Source of the DNA: JALQTD01 sp965657495
Lineage (GTDB): Bacteria; Bacteroidota; Bacteroidia; Flavobacteriales_D; Sanyastnellaceae
Length of the DNA: 64,000 bases
NCBI GenBank assembly: GCA_965657495.1
Contig: CBFHPD010000166.1
Location: 1-64,000, forward strand
Direction: 5' to 3'
In this document: positions 24,518 to 33,342 of the stretch, one piece after another
Layout of the letters: every line of letters starts with the position of its first letter
Numbering within the stretch: position 1 is the first letter of the stretch
The notes under the pieces: generated by a model
What the model was told of the DNA's origin: nothing
Databases searched by the model: none
What the model saw: only the letters and a program-made list of their open reading frames with translations
Made by a program: the position numbers and the translations under genes

Positions 24518-25918
24518 TCAGGCCGCAAGGTACAGCACCGCGAAGCCCACGAGGAACAGCAAGCCGGCCCAAGCCCAGACTTGCAACGCCACCGAAGGCC
24601 GCGCTTCCTCCGGCACGCGGCGCGTCACCAAGTACAGGTTGAGTCCACCGATCACCGGCGCGACAAGGAAGCTGAGGGTGGTCGCCACGTCCACCAGGTC
24701 GGTGATGTTAGATGGGAAGGCCAAAATCAACACGAGCGCCCCCGCCGCCACCCCGACCAGCACCCCGCGCTCACCCCGCTCACTCGGTTCCGCGTCCGTG
24801 ACCGCCTCCCAGGCGGCGGACAGCGACCGGCTGTACCCATCCAAGCAGGCCACCACCGTGCCCATCATGGCCGTGAACGAAGCGGCCGCCACCGGCCACC
24901 AGCTCCATCCACCGAGCACTTCCACGTACACGTCCACGAATCCGGCCGCAAACGCCACCGTACCTTCGGGAAACGCTTGGCCCTCGGCGAAGAGCAAGAG
25001 CGCACCGAGTCCGAGGAAGAGCAGGGCCAGGACCGCACTGATGCCGTAGCCGAGGTTGAACTCGCGGAGCGTGGCGCGCAAGGGCGGGTGGTAGCCGGTT
25101 TGGCGGATGCGTTCGAGGGTCCAAATGCTGTTCCACGCGCTCAGGTCCACGGCGGTCGGCATCCAGCCCATGAGGGCGATGAGGAAGGCCAGCCCTGCGC
25201 CTTGCCACGGATCGAATTCCGCAGGGGGAGGTGGCACGTCGCTCAAGGGGGTGTGGTGCCAGGCCAAGCCAAACGCCAGCAGGGTGCTGATCAGCAAGAC
25301 GCCTGCCACGACCTTGATGAGCCCGTCGAGCGCCTGGAACCGGCCGAGGGCGAGGAGCGCGACGGAAAGCCCAAACATCGCCACCGCAACGGACGGGGTC
25401 GCGTTGCCGCCCCACCACGCGCTGACGCCGAGCAGGTGGTCAAGGAACGAGGCCGTGACGATGCCCACGGCACCGAGGACGAAGAAGGAGGTGGCGATGG
25501 TCACAAGCAGGTACCCCCAAGCCGCGCCCTTGCCCACGCGCCGGTAGCCGGCGATGAGGTGCGACCCGGTGGCGTTCGCATAGCGGCTGCCGAATTCAAA
25601 AAACGGGTACTTGGCGACGTTGGCGGCCACCACGGCCCAGACGAGGCCCCAGCCCGCCACCGCGCCTGCGCGCGTGGACTGCACCAAATGGCTCACGCCG
25701 ATGGCCGTCGATGCGAAGAGGATGCCCGGGCCGAGGAGTTGCCAAAGCCGGGAGGCTGGGCGGTTGCGCGCGTCGAGGGTGCGGTAGGTGACGAAGATGC
25801 GGTAGGCGGTCAGGATTTGGGCTACACGATCCGTGCTCAGCCGGTCCACATCCCGCGAATACCGAGGTAACAGGCGGTTCAGGCGGCTCAAAAACTCCCA
25901 AAAAAAACGGGCAATCAT
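24518..25918 (-). CDS. Nramp-family-like membrane transporter with altered metal site
   Basis: The 466-residue protein has about 11 membrane helices and overall Nramp similarity, but the two signature metal motifs are not present. In TM1, where Nramp has DPGN, it reads LLGPGILFASTAIGVSHLV. In TM6, where Nramp has MPH, it reads ALMGWMPTAVDLSAW. Canonical manganese/iron binding is therefore unlikely and the substrate is open. The N-terminal ~60 residues are a soluble, basic extension not typical of the family. A TATCATTG box lies four bases before the ATG. Confidence 0.7.
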   Translation of the reverse strand: MIARFFWEFLSRLNRLLPRYSRDVDRLSTDRVAQILTAYRIFVTYRTLDARNRPASRLWQLLGPGILFASTAIGVSHLVQSTRAGAVAGWGLVWAVVAANVAKYPFFEFGSRYANATGSHLIAGYRRVGKGAAWGYLLVTIATSFFVLGAVGIVTASFLDHLLGVSAWWGGNATPSVAVAMFGLSVALLALGRFQALDGLIKVVAGVLLISTLLAFGLAWHHTPLSDVPPPPAEFDPWQGAGLAFLIALMGWMPTAVDLSAWNSIWTLERIRQTGYHPPLRATLREFNLGYGISAVLALLFLGLGALLLFAEGQAFPEGTVAFAAGFVDVYVEVLGGWSWWPVAAASFTAMMGTVVACLDGYSRSLSAAWEAVTDAEPSERGERGVLVGVAAGALVLILAFPSNITDLVDVATTLSFLVAPVIGGLNLYLVTRRVPEEARPSVALQVWAWAGLLFLVGFAVLYLAA

Positions 25919-25922
25919 GCCC

Positions 25923-25930
25923 CAATGATA
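25923..25930 (-). promoter_or_regulatory. Leaderless-type promoter box for the Nramp-like gene
   Basis: On the minus strand TATCATTG (one mismatch to TAnnTTTG) is followed by GGGC and ATG 25918. Confidence 0.45.
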
Positions 25931-25965
25931 GCACGATTGCCCGAACCCAACAAAAGCCGTGTGCG

Positions 25966-26508
25966 TCAGGATTTCTTCTCGCCCACGAACCAGTCTTCTT
26001 TGTACTTGAACAGCACATTGAAGGTCGTCAGGCTGCCATAAATCCGGGTGATGTACTGCTGCAACTCCACCTTGTCGCTGTCGTTCAGCTTGTCGTTGGC
26101 GTTCAGTTTCGCTTCAAGCACCCGCAGCCGGTCGCGCGTCATGACGATCTTGTGGAAAAACTGGTCGATGGGCACTTCCTTGCCCTTGAGGCCATCCTCG
26201 TCGGGTTGCAAGATCATGGTGCCGCCGTCCCACTTGTCCGCGAGGGCCACGATTTCCGTGCTTTCATCGCCTTTCATTTCGTCGATGTATTCGGCGAAAA
26301 CGTGCTCCACCGCGGTGATGATGTCGCTCACGTCGGGTTCCGGGGTGTCGAAATTGCTCGCTTCGATGAGCTCGAAGGAGCCGTACGATTTGGCGATCTC
26401 TTTCTCCCCGTGTGCTTTGAAATAGACGCGCCAAAAATCGCCTTCCTGGCCAAAAATGACCCCTTCCCCGTTTGCCGGGTGCTGGACTTTTGCTCCGATT
26501 CCAATCAT
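25966..26508 (-). CDS. Conserved hypothetical protein with N-terminal SH3/Tudor-like domain
   Basis: The 180-residue soluble protein begins with a small beta-barrel pattern (GIGAKVQHPANGEGVIFGQE, FWRVYFKAHGEKEIAKSY), like the SH3/Tudor folds on CarD or UvrD tails. An acidic helical region follows (DVSDIITAVEHVFAEYIDEM), and a C-terminal helix pair (RLRVLEAKLNANDKLNDSDK) ends it. Similar proteins seem general in Flavobacteriales; the function is unknown. The start is ATG 26508. It is divergent from the GH13 lipoprotein gene, with only 36 bases between the two ATGs. Confidence 0.65.
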   Translation of the reverse strand: MIGIGAKVQHPANGEGVIFGQEGDFWRVYFKAHGEKEIAKSYGSFELIEASNFDTPEPDVSDIITAVEHVFAEYIDEMKGDESTEIVALADKWDGGTMILQPDEDGLKGKEVPIDQFFHKIVMTRDRLRVLEAKLNANDKLNDSDKVELQQYITRIYGSLTTFNVLFKYKEDWFVGEKKS

Positions 26509-26532
26509 GTCAAAAAAGGTTGTGTCCGGTTT

Positions 26533-26540
26533 TACTTTCG
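26533..26540 (+). promoter_or_regulatory. Leaderless-type promoter box for the GH13 gene
   Basis: TACTTTCG is followed by CCGC and ATG 26545. Confidence 0.6.
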
Positions 26541-26544
26541 CCGC

Positions 26545-27894
26545 ATGAAAAATGTTGCATTCTGGTCGGTGTTTTTTGCGCTGGTGGCCGGGGGGTGCAA
26601 GGACCCGGAACCGGAGCCCCAGCCGGAACCCCGTCCAGCCGCCCCGGCGTGGTCGCTCGATGCGTTGACGGTGTACGAGGTGTTTCCCCGCCAATTCTCG
26701 GAGTCGGGCCACCTCAATGCCGTGCGGACGCGCATCCCGGAGTTGAAAGCGCTCGGCGTGAACTGCGTGTGGCTCATGCCGGTGCACCCCATCAGCGCGG
26801 TCAACATGAACGGCACCTTCGGGTCGCCGTATGCGGTGGCCGATTACACGGCTGTGCACCCCGACCTCGGGGACCTCGATGTGATGCGCGCCTTGGTGGA
26901 CGAGTTGCACGAGGCGGGAATGCTGTGCATCATCGATTGGGTGGCGAACCACACCGGGTGGGACCACCCGTGGATCGCCGAACATCCGGACTGGTACACC
27001 CAAGACGGGGCGGGCAACATCGTCATTCCGCCCGGCACGAATTGGTCCGATGTGGCCGACTTGAACTACGCTTCGGGGGAGATGCGGGCGGCGATGGTGG
27101 CGGCGCTGCGGTTTTGGAGCGAGGACATCGGGGTGGACGGATTCCGGTGCGATTATGCCATCGGGGTCCCCAACGGTTTCTGGGCTTCGACCATCGCGGA
27201 TCTGAATGCCCAACGTCCGGACGCGCCGTTGCTTTGGCTCGCGGAGGCGGACGCGGCATCCCTCCACGAGGTGGGCTTCGAGGTGTCGTACAGTTGGCAG
27301 GGCTACGGCGCGGTGGAGGAGGTGGTGGCTAACGGCGGGTTGCCAGACGCCATTTACACGTCCTATGTGAACGAGCAGGCGCAGCTGCCGGCTGGCCACC
27401 GCAAGTTGCGCTTTGTGACCAACCACGATGAAACGTCGTGGAACGCGGCGGCGCCCACGCTGTTTGGCGGGGTGGAGGCGGTGCAATGTGCGCAGGCGAT
27501 CACGGCGTTTTTGCCCGGGTTGCCTTTGGTCTACAACGGCCAAGAAGTGGGGAGTGACCAAATGCTGAACCTGTTCGAAGACGTGCCCATCGACTGGTCC
27601 ACGCATCCGGAGTTGCGCGCCTGGTACACCACGCTGCTGCGCACGGTCCGTGATCACCCGGCGCTGAAGGGCGCGGAACTGACGCATTTCCCCAACGAGG
27701 ACGCGTTCGTGGCGGAGCGCGTTGGGGCGGACGGTGTTTCCCGGGCCTTGCTGGTGGCGAATGTGCGGGATGTGGCGGTGGCATTTGACTACGCGCCGTG
27801 GGTCGGGGCCGAGTGGGAGGAGGTGTTCACGGGCGCCGGCATGCCGGTTTCGGGGACGGTGGGGGCGTTCGGAGTCAAGTTGTTCGTGCGGTAG
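26545..27894 (+). CDS. GH13 alpha-amylase-family lipoprotein
   Basis: The 449-residue protein has a lipobox (VAGGCKDPE, cysteine 18) and a proline/glutamate-rich linker before an (beta/alpha)8 GH13 domain. All three catalytic residues are visible: the nucleophile aspartate in GFRCDYA, the acid glutamate in LLWLAEADA and the transition-state aspartate in VTNHDETSW. It is expected to act on alpha-glucans at the cell surface or periplasm. A short C-terminal beta domain follows (~380-449). No susCD pair adjoins it, so it is not part of a visible polysaccharide utilisation locus. Confidence 0.88.
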   Translation: MKNVAFWSVFFALVAGGCKDPEPEPQPEPRPAAPAWSLDALTVYEVFPRQFSESGHLNAVRTRIPELKALGVNCVWLMPVHPISAVNMNGTFGSPYAVADYTAVHPDLGDLDVMRALVDELHEAGMLCIIDWVANHTGWDHPWIAEHPDWYTQDGAGNIVIPPGTNWSDVADLNYASGEMRAAMVAALRFWSEDIGVDGFRCDYAIGVPNGFWASTIADLNAQRPDAPLLWLAEADAASLHEVGFEVSYSWQGYGAVEEVVANGGLPDAIYTSYVNEQAQLPAGHRKLRFVTNHDETSWNAAAPTLFGGVEAVQCAQAITAFLPGLPLVYNGQEVGSDQMLNLFEDVPIDWSTHPELRAWYTTLLRTVRDHPALKGAELTHFPNEDAFVAERVGADGVSRALLVANVRDVAVAFDYAPWVGAEWEEVFTGAGMPVSGTVGAFGVKLFVR

Positions 27895-27972
27895 CGGGAT
27901 TCACCGCGGGCGGTGAACAACTCGTTGGGCGCGCCGGGGCGGAGGCGCCGGTTGCGTCCGAACTTGGGCGCC

Positions 27973-28767
27973 ATGGCACGAAGCATTTGGAAGCGGTACC
28001 GTTGGGACCGCATTGCGATGGTGGCAGGCGTTTTCGGCGTGCTGGTCATTTCGTTGGTGGCTTGGGTCAGCCCCGATGCCCCCGAGGTACGGGAAGAACT
28101 CGTATTGCAGCATCCGGCCACCACACAGGCCATCGAACCGGCGGGCGCCTTGCCCACGCAGCAGCCCGCCGAGCCAGCACCCGAGCCCGAGCCTGCGCCC
28201 GAGCCCCCGCGGAACATCAAGCCGTGCTCCTGCAACAGCCGGGTACTGAACATCCCGCGCAACCCGTATACGGCGCACCGAAAGTCCGCCCGCAACTTGC
28301 CCAACTCATTCTTCATCAAGGACAAAAGCGGTTTGGACTGGGGCCAAAAAGTCGGCAAGCTGGTCCCCGTCGAGGACGGACGCGGCTACCACATCGCGCC
28401 CCTCTCGCACAGCCACAGACTGCTCCTCCCGGAAGCGCACAAGGTCCTGACCGAGATGGGCCACATGTTCGCCGACGAGTTGACCGGCACCGACAGCGAG
28501 GGCGCGAAGTTCCGCGTCTCTTCCATGACCCGGACGAACGCGCAGCAGCAGGCGCTTGGTCGCCGCAATTACAACGCCATTGACGAAGAGTCCACCCACA
28601 GCTTTGGGGCGTCGTTCGACATCGCCTTCACGGATCGCCCGACGGATCGGGTCGATTGTTCGGCGGCCACACGCGCCATCCAAAAGGTGCTGTTGTCGTT
28701 CCAGTCGAGCGGCAAGGTGCTCATCGTGCCCGAAGGCACCTGCATGCACGTGACGGTGCGCCCCTGA
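27973..28767 (+). CDS. LAS-type peptidase-like protein (DUF5715/M15-related), membrane-anchored
   Basis: The 264-residue protein has an N-terminal transmembrane helix (residues ~15-35), then a linker of PE/PA repeats. The C-terminal domain (~100-264) carries HSFGASFDIAF, which fits the HxxxxxxD zinc ligands of LAS/M15 peptidases, and MHVTV near the C-terminus as a possible third ligand. It may cleave peptidoglycan peptides. ATG 27973 is chosen over a GTG at 27913; no promoter box is clear, so it may be co-transcribed with the GH13 gene. It is convergent with the lipase-like gene. Confidence 0.6.
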   Translation: MARSIWKRYRWDRIAMVAGVFGVLVISLVAWVSPDAPEVREELVLQHPATTQAIEPAGALPTQQPAEPAPEPEPAPEPPRNIKPCSCNSRVLNIPRNPYTAHRKSARNLPNSFFIKDKSGLDWGQKVGKLVPVEDGRGYHIAPLSHSHRLLLPEAHKVLTEMGHMFADELTGTDSEGAKFRVSSMTRTNAQQQALGRRNYNAIDEESTHSFGASFDIAFTDRPTDRVDCSAATRAIQKVLLSFQSSGKVLIVPEGTCMHVTVRP

Positions 28768-28770
28768 GGC

Positions 28771-30171
28771 TCAACGCGTCACCCAAAGCCGCGCGACCTC
28801 CGCATCGGACCGCACGAAATACGCCCCGGCGGGCCAACTGCTGACTTCAATCGCGGGACCTTGTCCAGCGGCCACCACGCGCCCGTTCATGTCATAAGCG
28901 GTCCAGTTCGACTGTGAGCTCAGGCCGGGCCACTGGGCTGCGGTCGACGCCGGGTTGGGCATGAGCTGCACTTCGCGCATCCCCGCCATTTCTTGCACCG
29001 ACCACGGCTCGCACACTTCGGCCAAGGTCGAAAACCAGAGGGCTGCCCCGAAGATGGCTTGGCCGGCGCAACCGCTGTGGTCGTAGGCTCCGAGGTCAAT
29101 GGCTTCCACCGCATTGGCGCCGTTGGCCACCATGGCTGCCTCGGCCACCAGGGCATTTTCATAGAACACCTGCTCGTCTTCGGTGCAGTAGTAGAGGCGC
29201 GTGGGCGATTCGGGCGCCCAGTCGTACACGTCGTTGTCTTGGGCCGCGATGAGGAACGGGTTTTCCGGTTCGAGCAAGGTGGTGAGCAAATCGGGTTGAG
29301 CGAAGTCTTCGGTGAGGGTGGGAAGGGCGGCGTTGATGGCGGCACCGGAGGTTTGGCCATCAAAAAGCGCTGGGAGTTCGGAGGCATACGGCTCCTGGAA
29401 ATACTCGTTCAAATCGCTGTACAGGTTGCCATAAATGCTCTGCCAAGCGAGGGCCACGTAGGCCAAATACGCCGGGTTCGAATAGCTCGCATCGGCAAAC
29501 GTCCACGGAAATTGCGTGCCTGAAATGTCGTAGGGCCCCGATCCCGGGGCTGCAGCCACCACGTGGAATTCCGGCCGTTCCTCCTGGATCATGCGGTGGG
29601 CGGCCATCGCGGCGTGCCCGCCTTGGGAGTAGCCGGAGAGGAAGATTTGGTCGGAGTCGAAGGTGCCGAGGCCTGACCCTGCATCGGAAAACAGGGCGTC
29701 GAGCAAGTATACCACCGATTCCGCCTCGCTGAGGGCATGCACGTACGGGTGCAAGTGCTGGTCGTCCGTGCCGAGGCCGACGTAATCCGGCATGACCACG
29801 GCGAAGCCCAAACCGGCCATGAGGAACCCCAATTCGCCTTCGTAGTTCAGGAAGGAAGGGGTGTTGTCGCGTTCGAAGACCGTGCCGTGGGCGTACATGT
29901 GCACGGGGTGCGCGCAGTCGGCAGCGAGGTCGGTCGGCACGAACACCGCTCCGCTCACCGAGATGGTGTCGCCTTGGAAGGGCATGAAGTACGTGCACCG
30001 GTAGGCCTGTACCCCGGTCACTGGACTGAACAAGGCCGAGGGCAAACCATAAGTCGTGGCCAGCGCCGCCACGTCATCGATGCCCATGGGGGTGCCGATT
30101 TCTGTAAAGGTCTGGGCCGTGGCGCTGAGCGCAGCCGCTCCGAGCAGCAAGGTGGCGATGAGGTGCTTCAT
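28771..30171 (-). CDS. Secreted alpha/beta hydrolase (lipase-like) with T9SS type A C-terminus
   Basis: The 466-residue protein has a signal peptide (ending SATAQ). Its alpha/beta-hydrolase core has the nucleophile elbow LSGYSQGGHAAM near residue 190, and the histidine YDHSGCAG near 350 is a candidate for the triad. It resembles secretory lipase or tannase-like enzymes acting on esters. The last ~75 residues (VQLMPNPASTAAQWPG, ...WPAGAYFVRSD) are a type A sorting domain, so it should be exported by T9SS. The start is ATG 30171. It lies 78 bases downstream of lpdA on the same strand, with a terminator between. Confidence 0.85.
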   Translation of the reverse strand: MKHLIATLLLGAAALSATAQTFTEIGTPMGIDDVAALATTYGLPSALFSPVTGVQAYRCTYFMPFQGDTISVSGAVFVPTDLAADCAHPVHMYAHGTVFERDNTPSFLNYEGELGFLMAGLGFAVVMPDYVGLGTDDQHLHPYVHALSEAESVVYLLDALFSDAGSGLGTFDSDQIFLSGYSQGGHAAMAAHRMIQEERPEFHVVAAAPGSGPYDISGTQFPWTFADASYSNPAYLAYVALAWQSIYGNLYSDLNEYFQEPYASELPALFDGQTSGAAINAALPTLTEDFAQPDLLTTLLEPENPFLIAAQDNDVYDWAPESPTRLYYCTEDEQVFYENALVAEAAMVANGANAVEAIDLGAYDHSGCAGQAIFGAALWFSTLAEVCEPWSVQEMAGMREVQLMPNPASTAAQWPGLSSQSNWTAYDMNGRVVAAGQGPAIEVSSWPAGAYFVRSDAEVARLWVTR

Positions 30172-30187
30172 GTCCGTAAAGGTGGTG

Positions 30188-30229
30188 AAACAAAACCGCC
30201 CCGTCAAGGCCGAGCTTGACGAGGCGGTT
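30188..30229 (-). terminator. Intrinsic terminator after lpdA
   Basis: On the minus strand a ~15-bp stem (30215-30229 with 30194-30207, one bulge) is followed by TTTTGTTT. It separates lpdA from the downstream lipase-like gene. Confidence 0.8.
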
Positions 30230-30249
30230 CCGATGCGCTTTGCGCCGTG

Positions 30250-31638
30250 TCAGAGGTGGATGACCTCGTCGTAAGCGGCCGCAGCGGCTTCCATCACGGC
30301 CTCGCTCAGCGTGGGGTGCGGGTGAACCGTCTTGATGAGTTCATGGCCGGTGGTTTCCAGTTTGCGAACGGCCACCAATTCCGCGATCATTTCGGTCACG
30401 TTGGCGCCGATCATGTGGCCGCCGAGCAGCTCGCCGTACTTCGCGTCGAAGATGAGCTTGACGAAGCCGTCTTTGTGGCCAGCGGCACTCGCCTTGCCGG
30501 ACGCGCTGAACGGAAACTTGCCCACCTTGATGTCGTGTCCCGCCGCCTTCGCCGCCTCTTCCGTCATGCCCACGCTCGCCACTTCCGGGAAGCAGTAGGT
30601 GCAGCCGGGGATGTTGCCGTAATCGATGGGTTCGGGCTTGTGTCCCGCGATTTTCTCCACGCAGGTGATGCCTTCTGCAGAAGCAACGTGGGCCAAAGCC
30701 GGGCCCGGCACACAATCCCCGATCGCATAGTACCCGGGAATGTTCGTCGCGTAATAATCGTCCACCAAGATCTTGCCTTTGTCGTGCACAATGCCCACAT
30801 CTTCCAAGCCGATGCCCTCGATGTTGGCCACCACTCCCGCAGCGCTCAAAACCACGTCGCACGCGAGGGTTTGCTCCCCCTTCTTCGTCTTCACCGTCAC
30901 CACGTTGTCCTTGCCCGAAGTGTCCACGCCGGTCACCTCAGCGGAAGTCATGACCTTGATGCCTTGCTTTTTGAGCGAACGTTCGAGCTGCTTGCTCACT
31001 TCGCCGTCCTCCACGGGCGTGATGCGGTCCATGTATTCCACCACAGTCACCTCGGTGCCGATGGCGTTGTAGAAATAGGCGAACTCCACGCCGATGGCGC
31101 CGCTGCCCACAACCACTATGCGCTTCGGCTGCTCCGGCAACGTCATGGCCTCGCGGTAGCCGATGATGCGCTTGCCGTCTTGGGGCATGCTCGGCAAGTG
31201 GCGCGACCGCGCGCCGGTGGCGATGATGATGTGATCGGCAGAAACCGTGGATTCCGTGCCATCTGCGGCCACGACAGCCACTTGCTTGCCCGGCTTGAGG
31301 GTGCCGGTGCCCATGATGACGTCGATTTTGTTCTTCTTCATCAAGAACTGCACGCCTTGGGACATGCCCTCGGCCACCCCCCGGCTGCGCTTCACCATCC
31401 CGCCGAAGTCCGCTTCGGGCGCGGCGACGTTGATGCCGTAATCGCTTGCGTGGTTGATGTAATCGAATACGTTGGCACTCTTGAGGAGCGCTTTCGTCGG
31501 AATGCAGCCCCAGTTGAGGCAAATCCCTCCGAGGGCTTCGCGCTCGATGACCGCAGTTTTCAATCCCAATTGGCTGGCGCGGATGGCGGTCACATAGCCG
31601 CCGGGCCCGCTGCCGAGAACAACAACGTCGTATTTCAT
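30250..31638 (-). CDS. lpdA: Dihydrolipoyl dehydrogenase
   Basis: The 462-residue flavoenzyme reoxidises lipoamide in 2-oxoacid dehydrogenase complexes. It shows the FAD-binding LGSGPGGYVTAIRA near the start, the redox pair GGICLNWGCIPTK (cysteines at about 40 and 45), the NAD motif VVGSGAIGVEFA, and the C-terminal HPHPTLSEAVMEAA with the catalytic histidine. A TAACTTCG box (31656-31663) lies 17 bases upstream. It is ~2.7 kb from the fused E1 gene but not in its operon. Confidence 0.96.
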   Translation of the reverse strand: MKYDVVVLGSGPGGYVTAIRASQLGLKTAVIEREALGGICLNWGCIPTKALLKSANVFDYINHASDYGINVAAPEADFGGMVKRSRGVAEGMSQGVQFLMKKNKIDVIMGTGTLKPGKQVAVVAADGTESTVSADHIIIATGARSRHLPSMPQDGKRIIGYREAMTLPEQPKRIVVVGSGAIGVEFAYFYNAIGTEVTVVEYMDRITPVEDGEVSKQLERSLKKQGIKVMTSAEVTGVDTSGKDNVVTVKTKKGEQTLACDVVLSAAGVVANIEGIGLEDVGIVHDKGKILVDDYYATNIPGYYAIGDCVPGPALAHVASAEGITCVEKIAGHKPEPIDYGNIPGCTYCFPEVASVGMTEEAAKAAGHDIKVGKFPFSASGKASAAGHKDGFVKLIFDAKYGELLGGHMIGANVTEMIAELVAVRKLETTGHELIKTVHPHPTLSEAVMEAAAAAYDEVIHL

Positions 31639-31655
31639 CGTACAGAATTTCGCCG

Positions 31656-31663
31656 CGAAGTTA
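31656..31663 (-). promoter_or_regulatory. -7 box for lpdA
   Basis: On the minus strand TAACTTCG lies 17 bases before ATG 31638. Confidence 0.5.
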
Positions 31664-31713
31664 CGGCAACCGCCTCAGCCGCCGAATCCCGCTGCAGTCA
31701 CCTTCAGAGTGCG

Positions 31714-31721
31714 TACTTTTG
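31714..31721 (+). promoter_or_regulatory. -7 box for the adk operon
   Basis: TACTTTTG is an exact consensus match 34 bases before the adk ATG. Confidence 0.5.
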
Positions 31722-31755
31722 CCGACCTTTGTTGTCGAATCGAAAATTGTTTGAG

Positions 31756-32328
31756 ATGTTGAATTTGGTTTTGTTTGGCCCTCCGGGCGCTGGAAAGGGC
31801 ACGCAGAGCGCGTTCTTGGTGGAGGCGTATGATTTGGTCCACCTGAGCACCGGGGACATTTTTCGGGCAAATATCAAAGGCCAAACCGAGCTCGGCCAAC
31901 TCGCGCAATCCTACATGAACCAAGGCCAGCTCGTCCCGGACAACGTGACCATCAACATGCTCGAAGCCGAGGTCAACAAGCACCCCGATGCGAAGGGCTT
32001 CATTTTCGACGGATTCCCACGGACGACGGCCCAAGCCGAAGCCCTCGATGAGTTCTTGAACGGCCGGGAGACCCCGGTTTCGAGCATGCTGGCGCTGGAA
32101 GTCCCTGAAGAGGAGCTGCGGGCGCGGCTGACCAAGCGCGCTGAAACGAGCGGCCGCCCGGACGACGCCGACCCCGCCGTGGTCCAAAAGCGCATCGACG
32201 TCTACAACGCGGAGACGGCGCCCGTTGCGGCCTTTTACAAAGGTCAGGACAAGTACTACGGCGTCGACGGGGTCGGGTCCCTCGAAGACATCACGGCGCG
32301 CCTCCGCGCAGCCATCGACGCCATCTAA
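31756..32328 (+). CDS. adk: Adenylate kinase
   Basis: The 190-residue enzyme interconverts 2 ADP with ATP and AMP. The P-loop is GPPGAGKGTQ (residues 8-17), followed by AMP-site motifs HLSTGDIFR and FDGFPRTTAQ and the lid arginines KRAETSGRPDDAD. It belongs to the short-lid type without zinc cysteines. The start is ATG 31756. It is the first gene of a run adk-obgE-psuG with gaps of 9 and -4 bases. Confidence 0.96.
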   Translation: MLNLVLFGPPGAGKGTQSAFLVEAYDLVHLSTGDIFRANIKGQTELGQLAQSYMNQGQLVPDNVTINMLEAEVNKHPDAKGFIFDGFPRTTAQAEALDEFLNGRETPVSSMLALEVPEEELRARLTKRAETSGRPDDADPAVVQKRIDVYNAETAPVAAFYKGQDKYYGVDGVGSLEDITARLRAAIDAI

Positions 32329-32337
32329 CCGCCGCCA

Positions 32338-33342
32338 ATGGCCAGCGAGAACTTCGTCGACTACGTGAAAATCTGCTGCCGTTCCGGACACGGCGGCGCG
32401 GGTTCTGCCCATTTCATGCGCAACCGCATGACCGCAAAGGGCGGCCCTGACGGGGGCGATGGCGGCCGAGGCGGCCACGTCATTGCGCGCGGCAGCCGCA
32501 ACCACTGGACCCTCCTGCACCTGAAGTACCAGCGCCACGTCATCGCTAAGCCTGGCGAATGCGGCACCGGCAACCACAAGCACGGCGCAGACGGCGCGGA
32601 CGTCACCATCGACGTGCCGCTCGGCACCGTCGTCAAGGACGCCGAAACCGGCGAAGTCCTCCTCGAAATCACCGAGGACGGCCAAGAAGTCATCCTCACG
32701 CCCGGCGGACGAGGCGGCCTCGGCAACGACCACTTCAAGAGCTCCACGAACCAAACCCCGCGCTACGCCCAACCCGGCGAAGAAGGCCGCGAGGAGTGGA
32801 AGGTTTTGGAACTGAAGCTCCTCGCCGATGTCGGCCTGGTGGGCTTTCCCAACGCCGGCAAATCCACGCTGCTCAGCGTCATTTCCGCCGCGAAGCCCGA
32901 GATCGCTGACTACCCGTTCACCACCCTCCGTCCCAACCTCGGCATGGTGCGCTACCGCGACAACCGGTCCTTCGTGGTGGCCGACATCCCCGGCATCATC
33001 GAAGGCGCAGCGGAAGGCAAGGGCCTCGGCCTCCGTTTCCTCCGCCACATCGAGCGCAACCCCGTGTTGCTGTTCCTCGTGCCGGCCGACAGCATGGACA
33101 TCCGGGCGGATTACGACACGCTGTTGCACGAGCTCGAGAAGTACAACCCGGAGTTGCTGGACAAGCAGCGCATCTTCGCGGTGTCGAAGGCGGATCTCCT
33201 CGACGACGAGTTGCGCGCGGCGGTGGCCGAGGAGCTCGATGGCTTGCAGCCCCTGTTTTTCTCGAGCGTGGCCCAGCAAGGGTTGGACGCCTTGAAGGAC
33301 CAAATCTGGGCCGCCATCCACGCCGACCCGCTCCGCCCATGA
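32338..33342 (+). CDS. obgE: GTPase ObgE/CgtA
   Basis: The 334-residue GTPase acts in 50S ribosome assembly and stress response. The N-terminal Obg fold is glycine-rich (residues ~1-158, with GGDGGRGGHV and GGRGGLGNDHF). The G domain follows with G1 FPNAGKSTL near residue 170, G3 DIPGIIEGA and G4 SKADL. No C-terminal OCT domain is present, as in many Bacteroidota members. Its stop overlaps the psuG start by ATGA. Confidence 0.96.
   Translation: MASENFVDYVKICCRSGHGGAGSAHFMRNRMTAKGGPDGGDGGRGGHVIARGSRNHWTLLHLKYQRHVIAKPGECGTGNHKHGADGADVTIDVPLGTVVKDAETGEVLLEITEDGQEVILTPGGRGGLGNDHFKSSTNQTPRYAQPGEEGREEWKVLELKLLADVGLVGFPNAGKSTLLSVISAAKPEIADYPFTTLRPNLGMVRYRDNRSFVVADIPGIIEGAAEGKGLGLRFLRHIERNPVLLFLVPADSMDIRADYDTLLHELEKYNPELLDKQRIFAVSKADLLDDELRAAVAEELDGLQPLFFSSVAQQGLDALKDQIWAAIHADPLRP

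Noticed and set aside
28140..28215. Repeated proline/glutamate codons as a possible DNA tandem repeat
   Set aside because: It is a PEPAPEP-type linker within the LAS-type peptidase gene; no regular DNA unit beyond the codons.
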